DNA of 64,000 nucleotides. It comes from a virus. How positions within the stretch are numbered: position 1 is the first letter of the stretch; each line of letters starts with the position of its first letter. The notes under the pieces are model-generated. The model searched no databases, was not told the origin of the DNA, and saw only the letters and a program-made list of their open reading frames with translations. Below are positions 1-7,279 of the stretch, one piece after another. The stretch lies in the IMG/VR virus record IMGVR_UViG_3300044648_000206, positions 1 through 64,000 of that record. One strand, 5' to 3'. The position numbers were made by a program, and so were the translations under genes.

Positions 1-40
1 GGTCGTCCTGGACTGCCTTGAGCAGCTTGGCCAGGCTCAC
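1..40 (-). CDS. Partial unknown protein, N-terminus only
   Basis: Only the first 13 codons are inside the window, reading VSLAKLLKAVQDD on the minus strand before it runs off the left edge. The GTG start overlaps the TGA of the preceding gene in a GTGA arrangement, which is the standard gene junction in this leftward block. Function cannot be inferred from this fragment. Confidence 0.5.
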   Translation of the reverse strand, partial: MSLAKLLKAVQDD

Positions 41-150
41 CAGATCTCCCCGATGAGCCAGACGCTCAGCTCGTAGACGCCGATGCCGACCGCGCCCCAG
101 AACGCCCCGAAGGCGAACTCACTCCACCACTTCTTGCTGGGCAGCCTCAT
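37..150 (-). CDS. Small single-pass membrane protein (37 aa)
   Basis: Thirty-seven codons encode a basic N-terminus (MRLPSKKWWSE) followed by a hydrophobic stretch of about 20 residues (FAFGAFWGAVGIGVYELSVW), which fits a single membrane-spanning helix with the basic end inside. The ATG overlaps the upstream TGA as ATGA, and the TGA overlaps the next start as GTGA, so translation is probably coupled. It is not recognised as a family. The coupling on both sides and coding-like composition support it. Confidence 0.6.
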   Translation of the reverse strand: MRLPSKKWWSEFAFGAFWGAVGIGVYELSVWLIGEIW

Positions 151-410
151 CAGCACTCCACCTCGTAGCGCAGGACCAGCCGGGAGGGCTCCAGGCTGCG
201 ATCCGCCTTGACCGGGATGCCGACGACCTTGACCAAGATCAGGCCGTCGTACATGGCGTGGGCTCCGTTGACCTCGCGGGCCAGCGCCTGCAACGTCATC
301 GGGTGCGCGTGCAGCACCAGCTGGCTGGTCGACACCGCGTAGAGCTGGTCGGCCTCCCGCAGCCCGTTCTCCACCCGCTCGAGCAGGACCTTGTGCTGGA
401 AGCCGTTCAT
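150..410 (-). CDS. Hypothetical protein (86 aa)
   Basis: This 86-residue protein begins MNGFQHKVLLERVENGL and contains alternating hydrophobic residues (LILVKVVGIPVKAD, LVLRYEVEC) suggesting beta strands after an initial helix. A longer in-frame extension exists, but the ATG at 410 overlaps the TGA of the HNH gene as ATGA, matching the other junctions in this operon, so this start was chosen. I do not recognise a family. It lies between an HNH-like protein and a small membrane protein near the distal end of the leftward replication operon. Confidence 0.7.
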   Translation of the reverse strand: MNGFQHKVLLERVENGLREADQLYAVSTSQLVLHAHPMTLQALAREVNGAHAMYDGLILVKVVGIPVKADRSLEPSRLVLRYEVEC

Positions 411-781
411 GCGACCCTCCCGTAGGTCTGGAGCAGGTAGTCGTCCGGCCCGGTGTAGATCACCAGGCCAGTTCCATGGTCGACCGTGACGTAGCCGTCG
501 ATCAGGAGTCCTTGGTCCCGGCCCCCGGGGCCGTGTGCCGCTTGGTGGTGGCGCGGGCAGAGCCCGGCCAAGTGGTAGTCCTCGCCGGCCATGTCCAGCA
601 GGTCGCCGCCCCGCGCCCGGGTGAGCATGTGATGGACCTCGATCCCGCGCCGGAAGCAGCGGGCCCAGACCTCTTCGCCGGTCACGTCGGTCGAGACGTA
701 GACCTCGGCCTCGCACCGCTGGTCGGCCCGCGCGATCACCAGCAGCCGCTGCTTCTCACTGGTGGACTCCTGGCAGATCAT
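407..781 (-). CDS. HNH-endonuclease-like protein (124 aa)
   Basis: HNH nucleases are metal-dependent DNA-cutting enzymes; in phages they may be free-standing homing nucleases or packaging-associated. The central block EVHHMLTRARGGDLLD followed by HLAGLCPRHHQAAH has the His-His pair, downstream Leu/Asp and final His spacing of an HNH fold. The C..C zinc knuckle found in many members is only partial here (RC near residue 20, ARC near 49 and LC near 88). The ATG at 781 overlaps the upstream TGA. It lies far from the terminase gene, so a packaging role is less likely than a replication or homing role. Catalytic activity is inferred from the motif only. Confidence 0.75.
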   Translation of the reverse strand: MICQESTSEKQRLLVIARADQRCEAEVYVSTDVTGEEVWARCFRRGIEVHHMLTRARGGDLLDMAGEDYHLAGLCPRHHQAAHGPGGRDQGLLIDGYVTVDHGTGLVIYTGPDDYLLQTYGRVA

Positions 782-1029
782 GAGGCCTCGTCCATACGCG
801 GACGGCGGTCTCGGGAGCGGACCTGGGAGCGCGGCTTCTTGCCCAGCTGGACGACCTTGGGCAGGTGCCCGTAGTGCCACAGGTCGCCGCACTGGTAGAC
901 CGACATCTTCTCGCCGGGGTAGAGCCGGGCCGCGCCCTTCTTCGCCATCTTGCGGCTGACGTAGCCCTGCTTGCCGCAGGCCGGGCAGGTGCCGGTGCGC
1001 CCGTCCGCGTAGTAGGTGCCCGGGTTCAT
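778..1029 (-). CDS. Zinc-ribbon-like small protein (83 aa)
   Basis: The 83-residue product has CPAC at residues 15-18 and, about 30 residues on, a Cys followed by His residues (QCGDLWHYGH), consistent with a zinc-binding ribbon. The C-terminus is very basic (KKPRSQVRSRDRRPR), which suggests nucleic-acid contact. The start at 1029 overlaps the stop of the upstream gene, and the stop overlaps the HNH start. The family is not recognised. A structural zinc site and nucleic-acid binding are inferences from composition. Confidence 0.7.
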   Translation of the reverse strand: MNPGTYYADGRTGTCPACGKQGYVSRKMAKKGAARLYPGEKMSVYQCGDLWHYGHLPKVVQLGKKPRSQVRSRDRRPRMDEAS

Positions 1030-1292
1030 CGACGCGCCTCGATCTTGGCGAACTGCCGCTTGAGGTCGCGGATGTGCTTGATCTGGCCGTGCCGGCGGCG
1101 GCCGTACCTGGGGTTGCGAGCGTTCAGGTGCAGCCCGAACAGCTTGAGCTGGGCAGCGGCCAGCGCGGACGCCCGGCTGAACTCCCGCATGTTGACCTCG
1201 ACCACGTGGATGATCTCGCCGAAGGCGTTGGGGCCCGGACCGATCACGACCTCGTGGAACTCCAGGTCTTCGTACTTGCCGAGTTCTCTCAC
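1026..1292 (-). CDS. Hypothetical basic protein (88 aa)
   Basis: The protein starts with GTG at 1292, overlapping the TGA of the polymerase gene as GTGA; a second GTG lies one codon earlier. The N-terminal half (VVIGPGPNAFGEIIHVVEVN) looks like a small beta sheet and the C-terminal half is strongly basic (NPRYGRRRHGQIKHIRDLKRQ). No family is recognised. Tight coupling downstream of the DNA polymerase suggests a replication accessory role, but this is only context. Confidence 0.7.
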   Translation of the reverse strand: MRELGKYEDLEFHEVVIGPGPNAFGEIIHVVEVNMREFSRASALAAAQLKLFGLHLNARNPRYGRRRHGQIKHIRDLKRQFAKIEARR

Positions 1293-4096
1293 CACGGGGG
1301 TAGCTCCGTGAAGCACTCCAGGGCTCCCTTCTTCCACAGGTTGTGGATCGTTCCGACTGTGTGGTCCTGGGACTCCAGGTACGGCTTGATCCCGGTGACG
1401 GCTCCGCCTTTGACGTAGACGTCCCGGCAGAGCTGCTCGAGGGTCTGCCACCCACCCTCCGGGCGCCGGCTCACCAGCTGCACGGCCTGTTTCTCGCCCA
1501 CACCGTCCAGGGCCAGCAGGCCCATCCGGACGCCGTTGCCCCGGGGGTCGGGCGCGTAGGTCACCCCGGAGAGGTTGATGTCGGCGCGCAGCAGCTTGAC
1601 CCCGCGCCGGCGAGCAGCCGCCTTGTAGGCGGGCTCCTTCTTCTTGTTGCCCGCGGCCACCGCCAGCAGACCGGCGTGGTAGGCCAGCGGCTCGTTGTTG
1701 ATCAGGTACGCGCACCGGTAGGCGGTCAGCCCGTAGGCCGAGGAGTGCGACTGGTTGAAGCCGTAGGTGACGAAGCCGAGGATTGCGGACCAGAGCCAAG
1801 CCACGTCGTCGTTGGACATGCCCCGGTCGTAGGCCATCTCCTGGACCAGCAGCCGGGCGTCGTCCATGACCTCCCGGGCCTTCTCCATCTCGTCCTTCTG
1901 GGAGGCCTTGATCGCCTTGAGGAAGTCGGTGAGCCGGTCCGCGCTCATCCCCAGGTCACGCAGGATGGTGACGACCTGGTCCTGGAAGAGCATGATCCCG
2001 TAGGTGCTCTTGGTGTGCTTCTCGATCAGCTCGTGCCGACGCGGGATCTGCTGTTCCTTGTTCTTGCGCTCGATGTAGGCCTTGGTCGCGCCGGACTCCA
2101 TGGTGGCCGGACGGAACAGGGCCATCGCGGCCACGATGTCGTCGATCTTGGTCGGCTTGAGCTCCTTGCAGCCCCGGCGAGCGGTGCCACCCTCGAGCTG
2201 GAACACCCCGTCCGTGTCGCCCCGGCTGATCGACTGGAAGGTCTTCTTGTCGGTCAGCGGCACCCAGTCCAAGCCGTCGAGCACGTCGCGGCCCATGAAG
2301 GTCATCGCCCGGTTGAGCACCGTCAGGGTGCGCAGCCCCAGCACGTCGAGCTTGACCGCGCCCAGGGCCTCGGTGTCGTGCATGTCGTACTGGCTGACCA
2401 TGGTGTCCGAGGAGGCCACCTTCTGCAGTGGGATCAGCCGGTCGATGTCGCGCTGGGTGGTGGTGACGATCAGCCCGGCCGCGTGCACTCCGTAGCTGGA
2501 CAGGGTGCCGGCCGCGTCCAGGGTGTAGAGGTCGCGCTTGTCCTGCTCGGGCACGTCCTTCCAGTCCGGGATGTTCTCCACGCCCGAGGCGCGCATCCGG
2601 GCGAAGTAGGCCACCCGCAGCGAGCCCTTGGCCTCGTCGTCCCAGTCCTCGACCTCCCACTCGGCGGTCTGGCGCTTGAGCGAGAACTTGGTGTGGGTGC
2701 CGATCTGCTGGACGGCGAACCGGGTGCGCAGCCAGGCGATCAGGTCCTTGCGCCGGTCGTGCTCCACGTCCAGGTCGATGTCCGGGGGCTTGGTCCGGTC
2801 CCGGCTGATGAACCGCTCGAAGGGCAGGTGCCACTTGATCGGGTCCAGCTGGGTGATGCCGCGCAGGTAGCAGATCATCGAGCCCGAGGCCGAGCCGCGG
2901 GCCTGGTAGAACACCCGGTTGGCCCGGCACCAGTCGGTGACCTCGCCGACCAGCTGGAGGTAGCCGGCCATCCCGGTGTCCCGGACGATCTCAAGCTCGT
3001 CGTTCAGCCGCTCGATGCACCGGTCGTAGTGCGCCTTGGCGATCTCCTTGCGGTCCAGCTTCTCCCGCAGCACCCGCTGGCAGTGCTCACTCAGCTCTCG
3101 GTCGGGGTCCGCGACGGTGAAGGGGATGTTGTAGGAGTAGGAGTCGAGCTCGGGGATCTTGAGGTCGTGGGAGGCAAGGAGATCTGCCAGCCCGGCGGCA
3201 CCAGCAGCAAGTCGCCGTCCTGAGTGATGACCCACGAACCAGGCATCATCGGCGAGGTGGAACCCGTCACCAGGGAAGACAGCGTCGTCGGCCTCGGGGC
3301 CGAAGGCGACGATTCGCTTGAGGATCTCGTGGGTCGGCTTGTCAGCCGGTTCGCAGTAGTGAGCGTCCTGTGTGAGGACCGCCGGGAGGCCCAGCTCGTC
3401 GGCCAGCGCCAGCAGCGTGTCAGCCACCCGGTTGTCATTCCAGCCCTCTTCCTCGTGGTCGATGTTGTGGTTCTGCAGCTCGACGTAGAACTTGGGGAAC
3501 CACTGCGCGTAGGCCCACAGCAGCGACCGGGCGCCGTCGATGTCGCCCCGGACGATGGCTTGGCTGGTCAGCCCGAAGTAGCAGCCCGACGTCGCAGCGA
3601 TGCCCTCGAGCAGGCCCTGGTCGCCCAGGGTGGCCAGGTCGTTGTGGTCGACGATCGGCTTGTTGAAGAAGTTGCGGTGGCTCAGCGTCGACAGCCCGAC
3701 CAGGTTCTCGTAGCCCTTGGAGGTGTAGGCGACCACGCACATGTGGTGGCGCTTGAGCTCGCGCGGCGTCTCGCCCTTGGCGCTCATCGCCTTGACGTGC
3801 GCCTCGCGGTCGGTGACCACGTAGAGCTCGGTGCCGGGGAAGGGCAGGATGTCGTTCTTGCGGCTGGCCTGGTACAGCTGGACCGCGCCGGCCATGTTGC
3901 CGTGGTCGGTGAGACCGAGCGCCGGTTGGCCGAGCTTGACGACGGTGTCCACCATCGCCTTGACCGAGGGCAGGGCGTCCTTGTGCGAGAAGCTGCTGTG
4001 GCTGTGCAGGTTCCACAGCTGGCCGGGAGGCACCACCGGCTCGCGCTTGATGCGCAGTACGGGAGCAGGTCGCTCCCGCACAATGGTCAGGTTCAC
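1289..4096 (-). CDS. dnaE: DNA polymerase III alpha subunit (replicative polymerase)
   Basis: This is the phage replicative polymerase of family C. An N-terminal PHP domain spans about residues 28-300, with metal-binding motifs HSHSS (31-35), TDHGN (63-67), E90, HH (117-118), GC (171-172) and QDAHY (243-247). The polymerase active site has PDIDLD (Asp 439, 441, 443) and the third aspartate in VKLDVLGL near residue 584. A helix-hairpin-helix-like segment (DGVGEKQAVQLV) lies near the C-terminus. At 935 residues it is shorter than cellular DnaE (usually about 1100-1200), lacking the C-terminal OB-fold and tau-binding region. The GTG start has AAGGAG upstream. All PHP ligands appear present, so it could carry its own proofreading activity; that is inference. 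It ends with a GTGA overlap. Confidence 0.96.
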   Translation of the reverse strand: MNLTIVRERPAPVLRIKREPVVPPGQLWNLHSHSSFSHKDALPSVKAMVDTVVKLGQPALGLTDHGNMAGAVQLYQASRKNDILPFPGTELYVVTDREAHVKAMSAKGETPRELKRHHMCVVAYTSKGYENLVGLSTLSHRNFFNKPIVDHNDLATLGDQGLLEGIAATSGCYFGLTSQAIVRGDIDGARSLLWAYAQWFPKFYVELQNHNIDHEEEGWNDNRVADTLLALADELGLPAVLTQDAHYCEPADKPTHEILKRIVAFGPEADDAVFPGDGFHLADDAWFVGHHSGRRLAAGAAGLADLLASHDLKIPELDSYSYNIPFTVADPDRELSEHCQRVLREKLDRKEIAKAHYDRCIERLNDELEIVRDTGMAGYLQLVGEVTDWCRANRVFYQARGSASGSMICYLRGITQLDPIKWHLPFERFISRDRTKPPDIDLDVEHDRRKDLIAWLRTRFAVQQIGTHTKFSLKRQTAEWEVEDWDDEAKGSLRVAYFARMRASGVENIPDWKDVPEQDKRDLYTLDAAGTLSSYGVHAAGLIVTTTQRDIDRLIPLQKVASSDTMVSQYDMHDTEALGAVKLDVLGLRTLTVLNRAMTFMGRDVLDGLDWVPLTDKKTFQSISRGDTDGVFQLEGGTARRGCKELKPTKIDDIVAAMALFRPATMESGATKAYIERKNKEQQIPRRHELIEKHTKSTYGIMLFQDQVVTILRDLGMSADRLTDFLKAIKASQKDEMEKAREVMDDARLLVQEMAYDRGMSNDDVAWLWSAILGFVTYGFNQSHSSAYGLTAYRCAYLINNEPLAYHAGLLAVAAGNKKKEPAYKAAARRRGVKLLRADINLSGVTYAPDPRGNGVRMGLLALDGVGEKQAVQLVSRRPEGGWQTLEQLCRDVYVKGGAVTGIKPYLESQDHTVGTIHNLWKKGALECFTELPPW

Positions 4097-4115
4097 TACG
4101 GGCTCCTTTCAGAAG

Positions 4116-4187
4116 CTCCCCGGCGAGGACTCGAACCTCGATCTCTGCGCCCAGAACGCAGCCGCTTGCCAGTTAGCGGACCAGGGA
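4116..4187 (-). tRNA. tRNA-Gln (anticodon CTG)
   Basis: The minus strand folds as a complete cloverleaf of 72 nt. The acceptor TCCCTGG pairs with CCGGGGA (one wobble), the D stem is CGCT/AGCG, the anticodon stem CTGCG/CGCAG closes the loop TTCTGGG with anticodon CTG, and the T arm CGAGG/CCTCG carries TTCGAGT. The discriminator is G and no CCA is encoded. It sits just upstream of the polymerase start and downstream of a strong hairpin, in the leader of the polymerase gene. Confidence 0.93.
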
Positions 4188-4190
4188 AGG

Positions 4191-4269
4191 GGAGAGGGCG
4201 GGTGTTTCATGGGCGGACTGCGGCAACCGCTGTCCTGGGATCTCCCCAGGCACCATGCCCGCCCTCTCC
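4191..4269 (-). terminator. Long stem-loop between small-gene cluster and tRNA
   Basis: Perfect 12-bp arms GGAGAGGGCGGG (4191-4202) and CCCGCCCTCTCC (4258-4269) flank a 55-nt interior with further pairing potential. It lies between the end of the small-gene cluster (4276) and the tRNA (4187), where a leftward terminator or RNA-processing hairpin would be expected. A uridine tract is poor (CCCTTCCC follows on the minus strand), so it may instead define the 5' end for tRNA processing. Confidence 0.6.
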
Positions 4270-4275
4270 TGCTGG

Positions 4276-4428
4276 TTACTGGATGGCGCGCCGGAGGTAC
4301 GAGAGGCGCTCGAGCACCTCGGTGGCGTTCTCATCCAGCCGGTCGACGTCCTCCTGGCTGGAGGCCTGCGGCTCCTGGAGGGTGTTGATCGCGAAGATCG
4401 CGTAGTCCAGGGCTTCCTTCGCGGTCAC
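4276..4428 (-). CDS. Small helical protein (50 aa)
   Basis: Fifty codons start with GTG at 4428, overlapping the lipoprotein TGA as GTGA. The sequence VTAKEALDYAIFAINTL...DENATEVLERLSYLRR is rich in Ala, Leu and Glu with heptad-like spacing and is likely two amphipathic helices. It ends in TAA just before a strong hairpin, so it is the last gene of this transcription segment. The family is unknown. Confidence 0.65.
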   Translation of the reverse strand: MTAKEALDYAIFAINTLQEPQASSQEDVDRLDENATEVLERLSYLRRAIQ

Positions 4429-4814
4429 GAGGTGCTCAGGTCGAAGTTCGGGATGATCGTCTCGGGTCGGAAGATCACCCGTGACCGGAACAGGTCGACG
4501 TGCACGCCGCCGATCTGGGTGACGATGATCGTCACGTTGTCCGACTTCGCCAGCGTGGTGCGCTCGATGGACCCGTCCGGCTGCTTGCAGATCGCCTGGT
4601 ACGAGCCGCCACCGATCTCGTAGGAGCAGAAGCCCTCGACCGAGAAGAGGACGCTGTCGGTGATGCCGTTGATGCCGACGATCCGGCGCGGGACCTCGAA
4701 GTTCTCGGCGGCCTTGGTCAGGTTCTCGTTGGCCCGGTCGGCGGCGCTGGGACCGGTGCAGCCGGCCACGAGCAGGGCGCCGGCGGCGAACACGGCAGCG
4801 GCGGCGCGCTTCAT
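4425..4814 (-). CDS. Putative lipoprotein (129 aa)
   Basis: The N-terminus MKRAAAAVFAAGALLVAGC is a typical lipoprotein signal peptide with a lipobox LVAGC at residues 15-19, so the mature product should be lipid-anchored outside the membrane at Cys19. The rest has two further cysteines (FCSYEIGG and AICKQPD) and strand-rich stretches (NVTIIVTQIGGVHVDLF, RVIFRPETII). Phage lipoproteins are sometimes superinfection-exclusion factors; that role is only a hypothesis here. It overlaps both neighbours by 4 nt. Confidence 0.8.
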   Translation of the reverse strand: MKRAAAAVFAAGALLVAGCTGPSAADRANENLTKAAENFEVPRRIVGINGITDSVLFSVEGFCSYEIGGGSYQAICKQPDGSIERTTLAKSDNVTIIVTQIGGVHVDLFRSRVIFRPETIIPNFDLSTS

Positions 4815-5134
4815 ACCGTCACCTCCGCGCGCTCCTCGAGGTAGCGCGCCTCGGCTGCGTCTGCGACCACGACGTAGTGGGGGTCGTCGCCGGTCCCCTC
4901 GACGTCGGTGTAGTCGCTCAGGTGCAGCAGGTCCGAGAGCAGGTCCTGGACGACCGTCTCGATCGGCTCGCCCACGGCGCCGGTCTTGTAGGCGTACATC
5001 GCCAGCGGGACCAGCGTCCGCGACGCCCGGTACTCGTTGCTGCTGAGGTCGGGCTCGGTCGCATTCGCGTCGAGCACCGGCCGGAAGGCCTCGAGGGCCT
5101 CCCTCACGGTGCCCTGAGCTTGGATCTGGGTCAC
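4811..5134 (-). CDS. Hypothetical acidic protein (107 aa)
   Basis: The protein begins MTQIQAQGTVREALEAFRPVLDANATEPDL and is acidic and mainly helical by composition (PIETVVQDLLSDLLHLSDY, AEARYLEERAEV). ATG at 5134 overlaps the stop of the preceding short basic gene, and its own stop overlaps the lipoprotein start. I do not recognise the family. Confidence 0.7.
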   Translation of the reverse strand: MTQIQAQGTVREALEAFRPVLDANATEPDLSSNEYRASRTLVPLAMYAYKTGAVGEPIETVVQDLLSDLLHLSDYTDVEGTGDDPHYVVVADAAEARYLEERAEVTV

Positions 5135-5244
5135 TTCTTCTTCTCCTTGGGTGGGGTGGTCTTCTTGGCCTTCTCGGCCTCGGCGAACTTGCGCTCGCGC
5201 TCCGCGCGCATGGCCTTCTCGCGCGGGCCGATCTCCTTAGCCAC
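5131..5244 (-). CDS. Very short basic protein (37 aa)
   Basis: The short open frame encodes KEIGPREKAMRAERERKFAE and ends in a lysine-rich tail (KKTTPPKEKKK). Two starts are possible: GTG at 5244, which overlaps the upstream stop by 8 nt, or ATG at 5211, which has the weak ribosome site GAGAAGG close by and would give 26 residues. Its 4-nt overlap with the next gene supports translation. It may be disordered and nucleic-acid binding; there is no family match. Confidence 0.5.
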   Translation of the reverse strand: MAKEIGPREKAMRAERERKFAEAEKAKKTTPPKEKKK

Positions 5245-5515
5245 GGGGCTTGACGTACGGCTCGTTGTCGGTCGGGCGCGACTCGGCGAACGAGTACCGG
5301 ATGCGGGCCGGCTTCGCCAGGGAGATCCGCCGGTACAGGCTCGGGTACTTGGGCCGGTAGATGCCCTGCCGCTTCTCACCGTCCGGGGTCACGACGAGGA
5401 CGTCGCCGCCCTGGCGCCGGGTCTGTCGGTTCGGACCCTTGGTCGAGACCAAGGGGATGACCTCGACCTTGGGCGCGTGCAGCACCGAGCGCGGGGTGCG
5501 GTTGTGGGAGGCCAT
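5237..5515 (-). CDS. Hypothetical basic protein (92 aa)
   Basis: The 92-residue product starts MASHNRTPRSVLHAPKVEVI and has a basic, strand-rich body (KYPSLYRRISLAKPARIRYSF). The ATG at 5515 is one base from the end of the upstream gene. No domain is recognised. High Lys/Arg and few acidic residues hint at nucleic-acid binding, but nothing more specific can be said. Confidence 0.7.
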   Translation of the reverse strand: MASHNRTPRSVLHAPKVEVIPLVSTKGPNRQTRRQGGDVLVVTPDGEKRQGIYRPKYPSLYRRISLAKPARIRYSFAESRPTDNEPYVKPRG

Positions 5516-5516
5516 C

Positions 5517-5681
5517 TCAGTCCTTCGTCAGGAAGTCGAAGAACTTCTGAGCGGCCTTGACGATCTCGTCGGCGTCGCTGAACGAGTTGACGTCGACCGC
5601 CTTCTCCAGCGCGGCCAGCCGCAGCTGGCTGTCACTGAACAACGGCAGATGCACGTCGCGTGGGTTTGGCGCGTCGCTCAT
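5517..5681 (-). CDS. Small helical protein (54 aa)
   Basis: An excellent ribosome site (GAGGAGGT) sits 6 nt before the ATG at 5681, so this start was chosen over an upstream in-frame alternative. The product MSDAPNPRDVHLPLFSDSQL then AALEKAV...ADEIVKAAQKFFDFL looks like a helical bundle of two helices. It follows a strong terminator-like stem-loop and precedes the basic 92-residue gene. The family is unknown. Confidence 0.7.
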   Translation of the reverse strand: MSDAPNPRDVHLPLFSDSQLRLAALEKAVDVNSFSDADEIVKAAQKFFDFLTKD

Positions 5682-5704
5682 GGGTACCTCCTCAGGGGTG
5701 GGGA

Positions 5705-5748
5705 GCCGGGGGCCCGCGGTTCGCGGCAGGGTGTCGCGGGCCCCCGGC
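5705..5748 (-). terminator. Stem-loop after the ssDNA-binding gene
   Basis: Perfect 14-bp G/C-rich arms GCCGGGGGCCCGCG (5705-5718) and CGCGGGCCCCCGGC (5735-5748) start 4 bp after the stop codon at 5752, on the downstream side of that leftward gene. No long U-tract follows, so it may be a strong but imperfect terminator or an RNA-stabilising hairpin that lets the ssDNA-binding gene be expressed more than its downstream neighbours. Confidence 0.75.
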
Positions 5749-5751
5749 GAC

Positions 5752-6516
5752 TTACTCGGTGCCGAACTTGGCGATGAGCTTGTCGGCGAGCTCACCGGCG
5801 GTGTCGGTGGACGACCACTCGACGCCGGCCTTGTCGCAGAGCTCGCGCAGCTCGGGCCGGTCCATCGCCCGCACCTTGGCCTCGGTCAGCTCGACCGACT
5901 CCTCCGAAGCGGGAGCGGCCTGCTCACCCTTCGGCTCAGTAGGGGGGTTCTCGTCCCCCGGCACGTGCTCTGCGGCCGGAGCCTCACGCTGGGCCGGGAT
6001 GGCCGGGGTGTCGCCCCAGGCCTCCTTCCAGGACTCCTGCAGGCACTGCTGCACGGTCAGCTCGGCCTCGGAGAGCCGCTTGGCCGTGTCGACCTCGTAC
6101 TTGTCCTCCTGGTCGACGTCGTACTCGGTCTCCAGGCCCTCGCCGGTCTTCATCACCGAGTAGTCCCGGTTGAGGATGGTGCCGTTGTTCTTCTCCGCAC
6201 GAGCCGCGATCCGGTCGGCCAGCGAGCCGGGGATCTTGAACGGCAGCACCTTGTCCTTCTCCACCAGGAGGAGGTACGTTCCGTAGCGGCGCGAAGCCTT
6301 GCGCTGCTTGTCGATCTCGGAGGTGCAACCCGGGCAGGTCGTCTTGTCACCCGTGCAGGGGTAACCCTTGCCGGTAGCGGTGCGGTGCTCCCAGAACTCG
6401 ATCCAGTCGTCCTGCTCCTGCAGGAACCGGACCTTGGTCTCGCCCTTGGCGAAGCCGCGGAGGTAGACCCCGCTGCCGCGCTCTGGCGCGTCTGCCTTGC
6501 GTACGCCGAACTCCAT
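5752..6516 (-). CDS. Putative single-stranded DNA-binding protein (254 aa)
   Basis: The N-terminal 170 residues resemble phage ssDNA-binding proteins of the T4 gp32 kind: VYLRGFAKGETKVRFLQEQDDWIEFWEHR starts an OB-like core, and CTGDKTTCPGC (about residues 54-64) gives three cysteines for a zinc site. The C-terminal part is acidic and disordered (GDENPPTEPKGEQ...SEESVELTEAKV) before a small SAP/LEM-like helical end (LRELCDKAGVEWSS). An acidic tail is typical of these proteins, which coat ssDNA and recruit partners. ATG at 6516 has AAGGGG upstream. Position among helicase, primase and polymerase supports the call. The family assignment is by pattern only. Confidence 0.6.
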   Translation of the reverse strand: MEFGVRKADAPERGSGVYLRGFAKGETKVRFLQEQDDWIEFWEHRTATGKGYPCTGDKTTCPGCTSEIDKQRKASRRYGTYLLLVEKDKVLPFKIPGSLADRIAARAEKNNGTILNRDYSVMKTGEGLETEYDVDQEDKYEVDTAKRLSEAELTVQQCLQESWKEAWGDTPAIPAQREAPAAEHVPGDENPPTEPKGEQAAPASEESVELTEAKVRAMDRPELRELCDKAGVEWSSTDTAGELADKLIAKFGTE

Positions 6517-6563
6517 CTGAACCCCTTGTTTCTGTGGCTGCGAAGAGCCGTTGGTGGTGGGTG

Positions 6564-6797
6564 TTACCGGTTGCGCTGAGCGGCGTTGGCGTCGGCCATG
6601 ACGCCGCCCTGCCGCTCGATCTCGCGAATGACGTTCTCGGCCACGGCCTTGCCGGTCCGAGTGGACGCCGCCTTGGCGTCCTCGCCGTCCTGGACAGCCG
6701 AGTTGAACTCGACCTTGATCCAGGCGTCCTTGCCGTCGATGCGGACCTGGTGGGTCACGCCGACCGTCACGCGGTCGCCAGGGGCAACGTCCGTCAT
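6564..6797 (-). CDS. Hypothetical protein (77 aa)
   Basis: The product MTDVAPGDRVTVGVTHQVRIDGKDAWIKVEF is a likely small beta barrel followed by a helix (AVAENVIREIERQG). ATG at 6797 overlaps the stop of the HTH gene as ATGA. The N-terminal beta segment recalls proteins with an SH3/OB-like fold, but no family can be named. It is translationally coupled to the HTH protein upstream, suggesting related function. Confidence 0.7.
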   Translation of the reverse strand: MTDVAPGDRVTVGVTHQVRIDGKDAWIKVEFNSAVQDGEDAKAASTRTGKAVAENVIREIERQGGVMADANAAQRNR

Positions 6798-7279
6798 CAG
6801 TGCTCCATCTCTGCCAGCTGCTGCTGGGCAAGGGCGATCTGGGAGAGCGGGACCGAGGTGTCCTCGCCCTTGTCGGCCAGCTCCTGAGCTCGCTGACGGT
6901 GGTACGCGATCCGGCTGTAGAGCCGGTTGCGCTCCTTGCGCTGGTCCTTGGTCCACTTGCGCGGCCGGCCCGTCTTCTTCTCGATGACGTCCTGCAGCGG
7001 CACGACCTGCTTCTGCCGGTCGAGGTGGCCGCGGATCTTGTCGATGTCGGCCTGGGTGTAGAGGTAGACCTCGATCCGGCCGAACAGCGCCTTGAAGCTG
7101 GGCACCAGGCGGTCGGCCGGATCGGGCAGGTCCTTGGTGGCCACGATCAGGCGCCGCAGCGTGCGGTCGCTGGTGCCCAGCAGGGCAGCCGCCTCGCGGA
7201 CCATGAAGTAGTCGCCGTCCAGGGACCGCACGAAGCGGGTCACCGGGTCCAGCGGGCGGGCGAACACGGCGCTGCTCAT
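6797..7279 (-). CDS. Helix-turn-helix DNA-binding protein (160 aa)
   Basis: Residues 22-46 (GDYFMVREAAALLGTSDRTL and onward) match a MerR/excisionase-type winged helix-turn-helix, with the usual YFTVREAAELLGVS-like recognition helix. The middle (LYTQADIDKIRGHLD) completes the wing as in MerR-type proteins. The C-terminal half is basic and coiled (KDQRKERNRLYSRIAYHRQRAQEL). ATG at 7279 overlaps the upstream stop. It is the only clear site-specific DNA-binding protein in the leftward block and a candidate ligand of the 23-bp dyads at 7742 and 11290; that pairing is inference. Confidence 0.75.
   Translation of the reverse strand: MSSAVFARPLDPVTRFVRSLDGDYFMVREAAALLGTSDRTLRRLIVATKDLPDPADRLVPSFKALFGRIEVYLYTQADIDKIRGHLDRQKQVVPLQDVIEKKTGRPRKWTKDQRKERNRLYSRIAYHRQRAQELADKGEDTSVPLSQIALAQQQLAEMEH

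Noticed and set aside
1343-3223. A 626-codon plus-strand frame opposite the polymerase gene
   Set aside because: It is an antisense shadow of dnaE with the same biased composition and no ribosome site.
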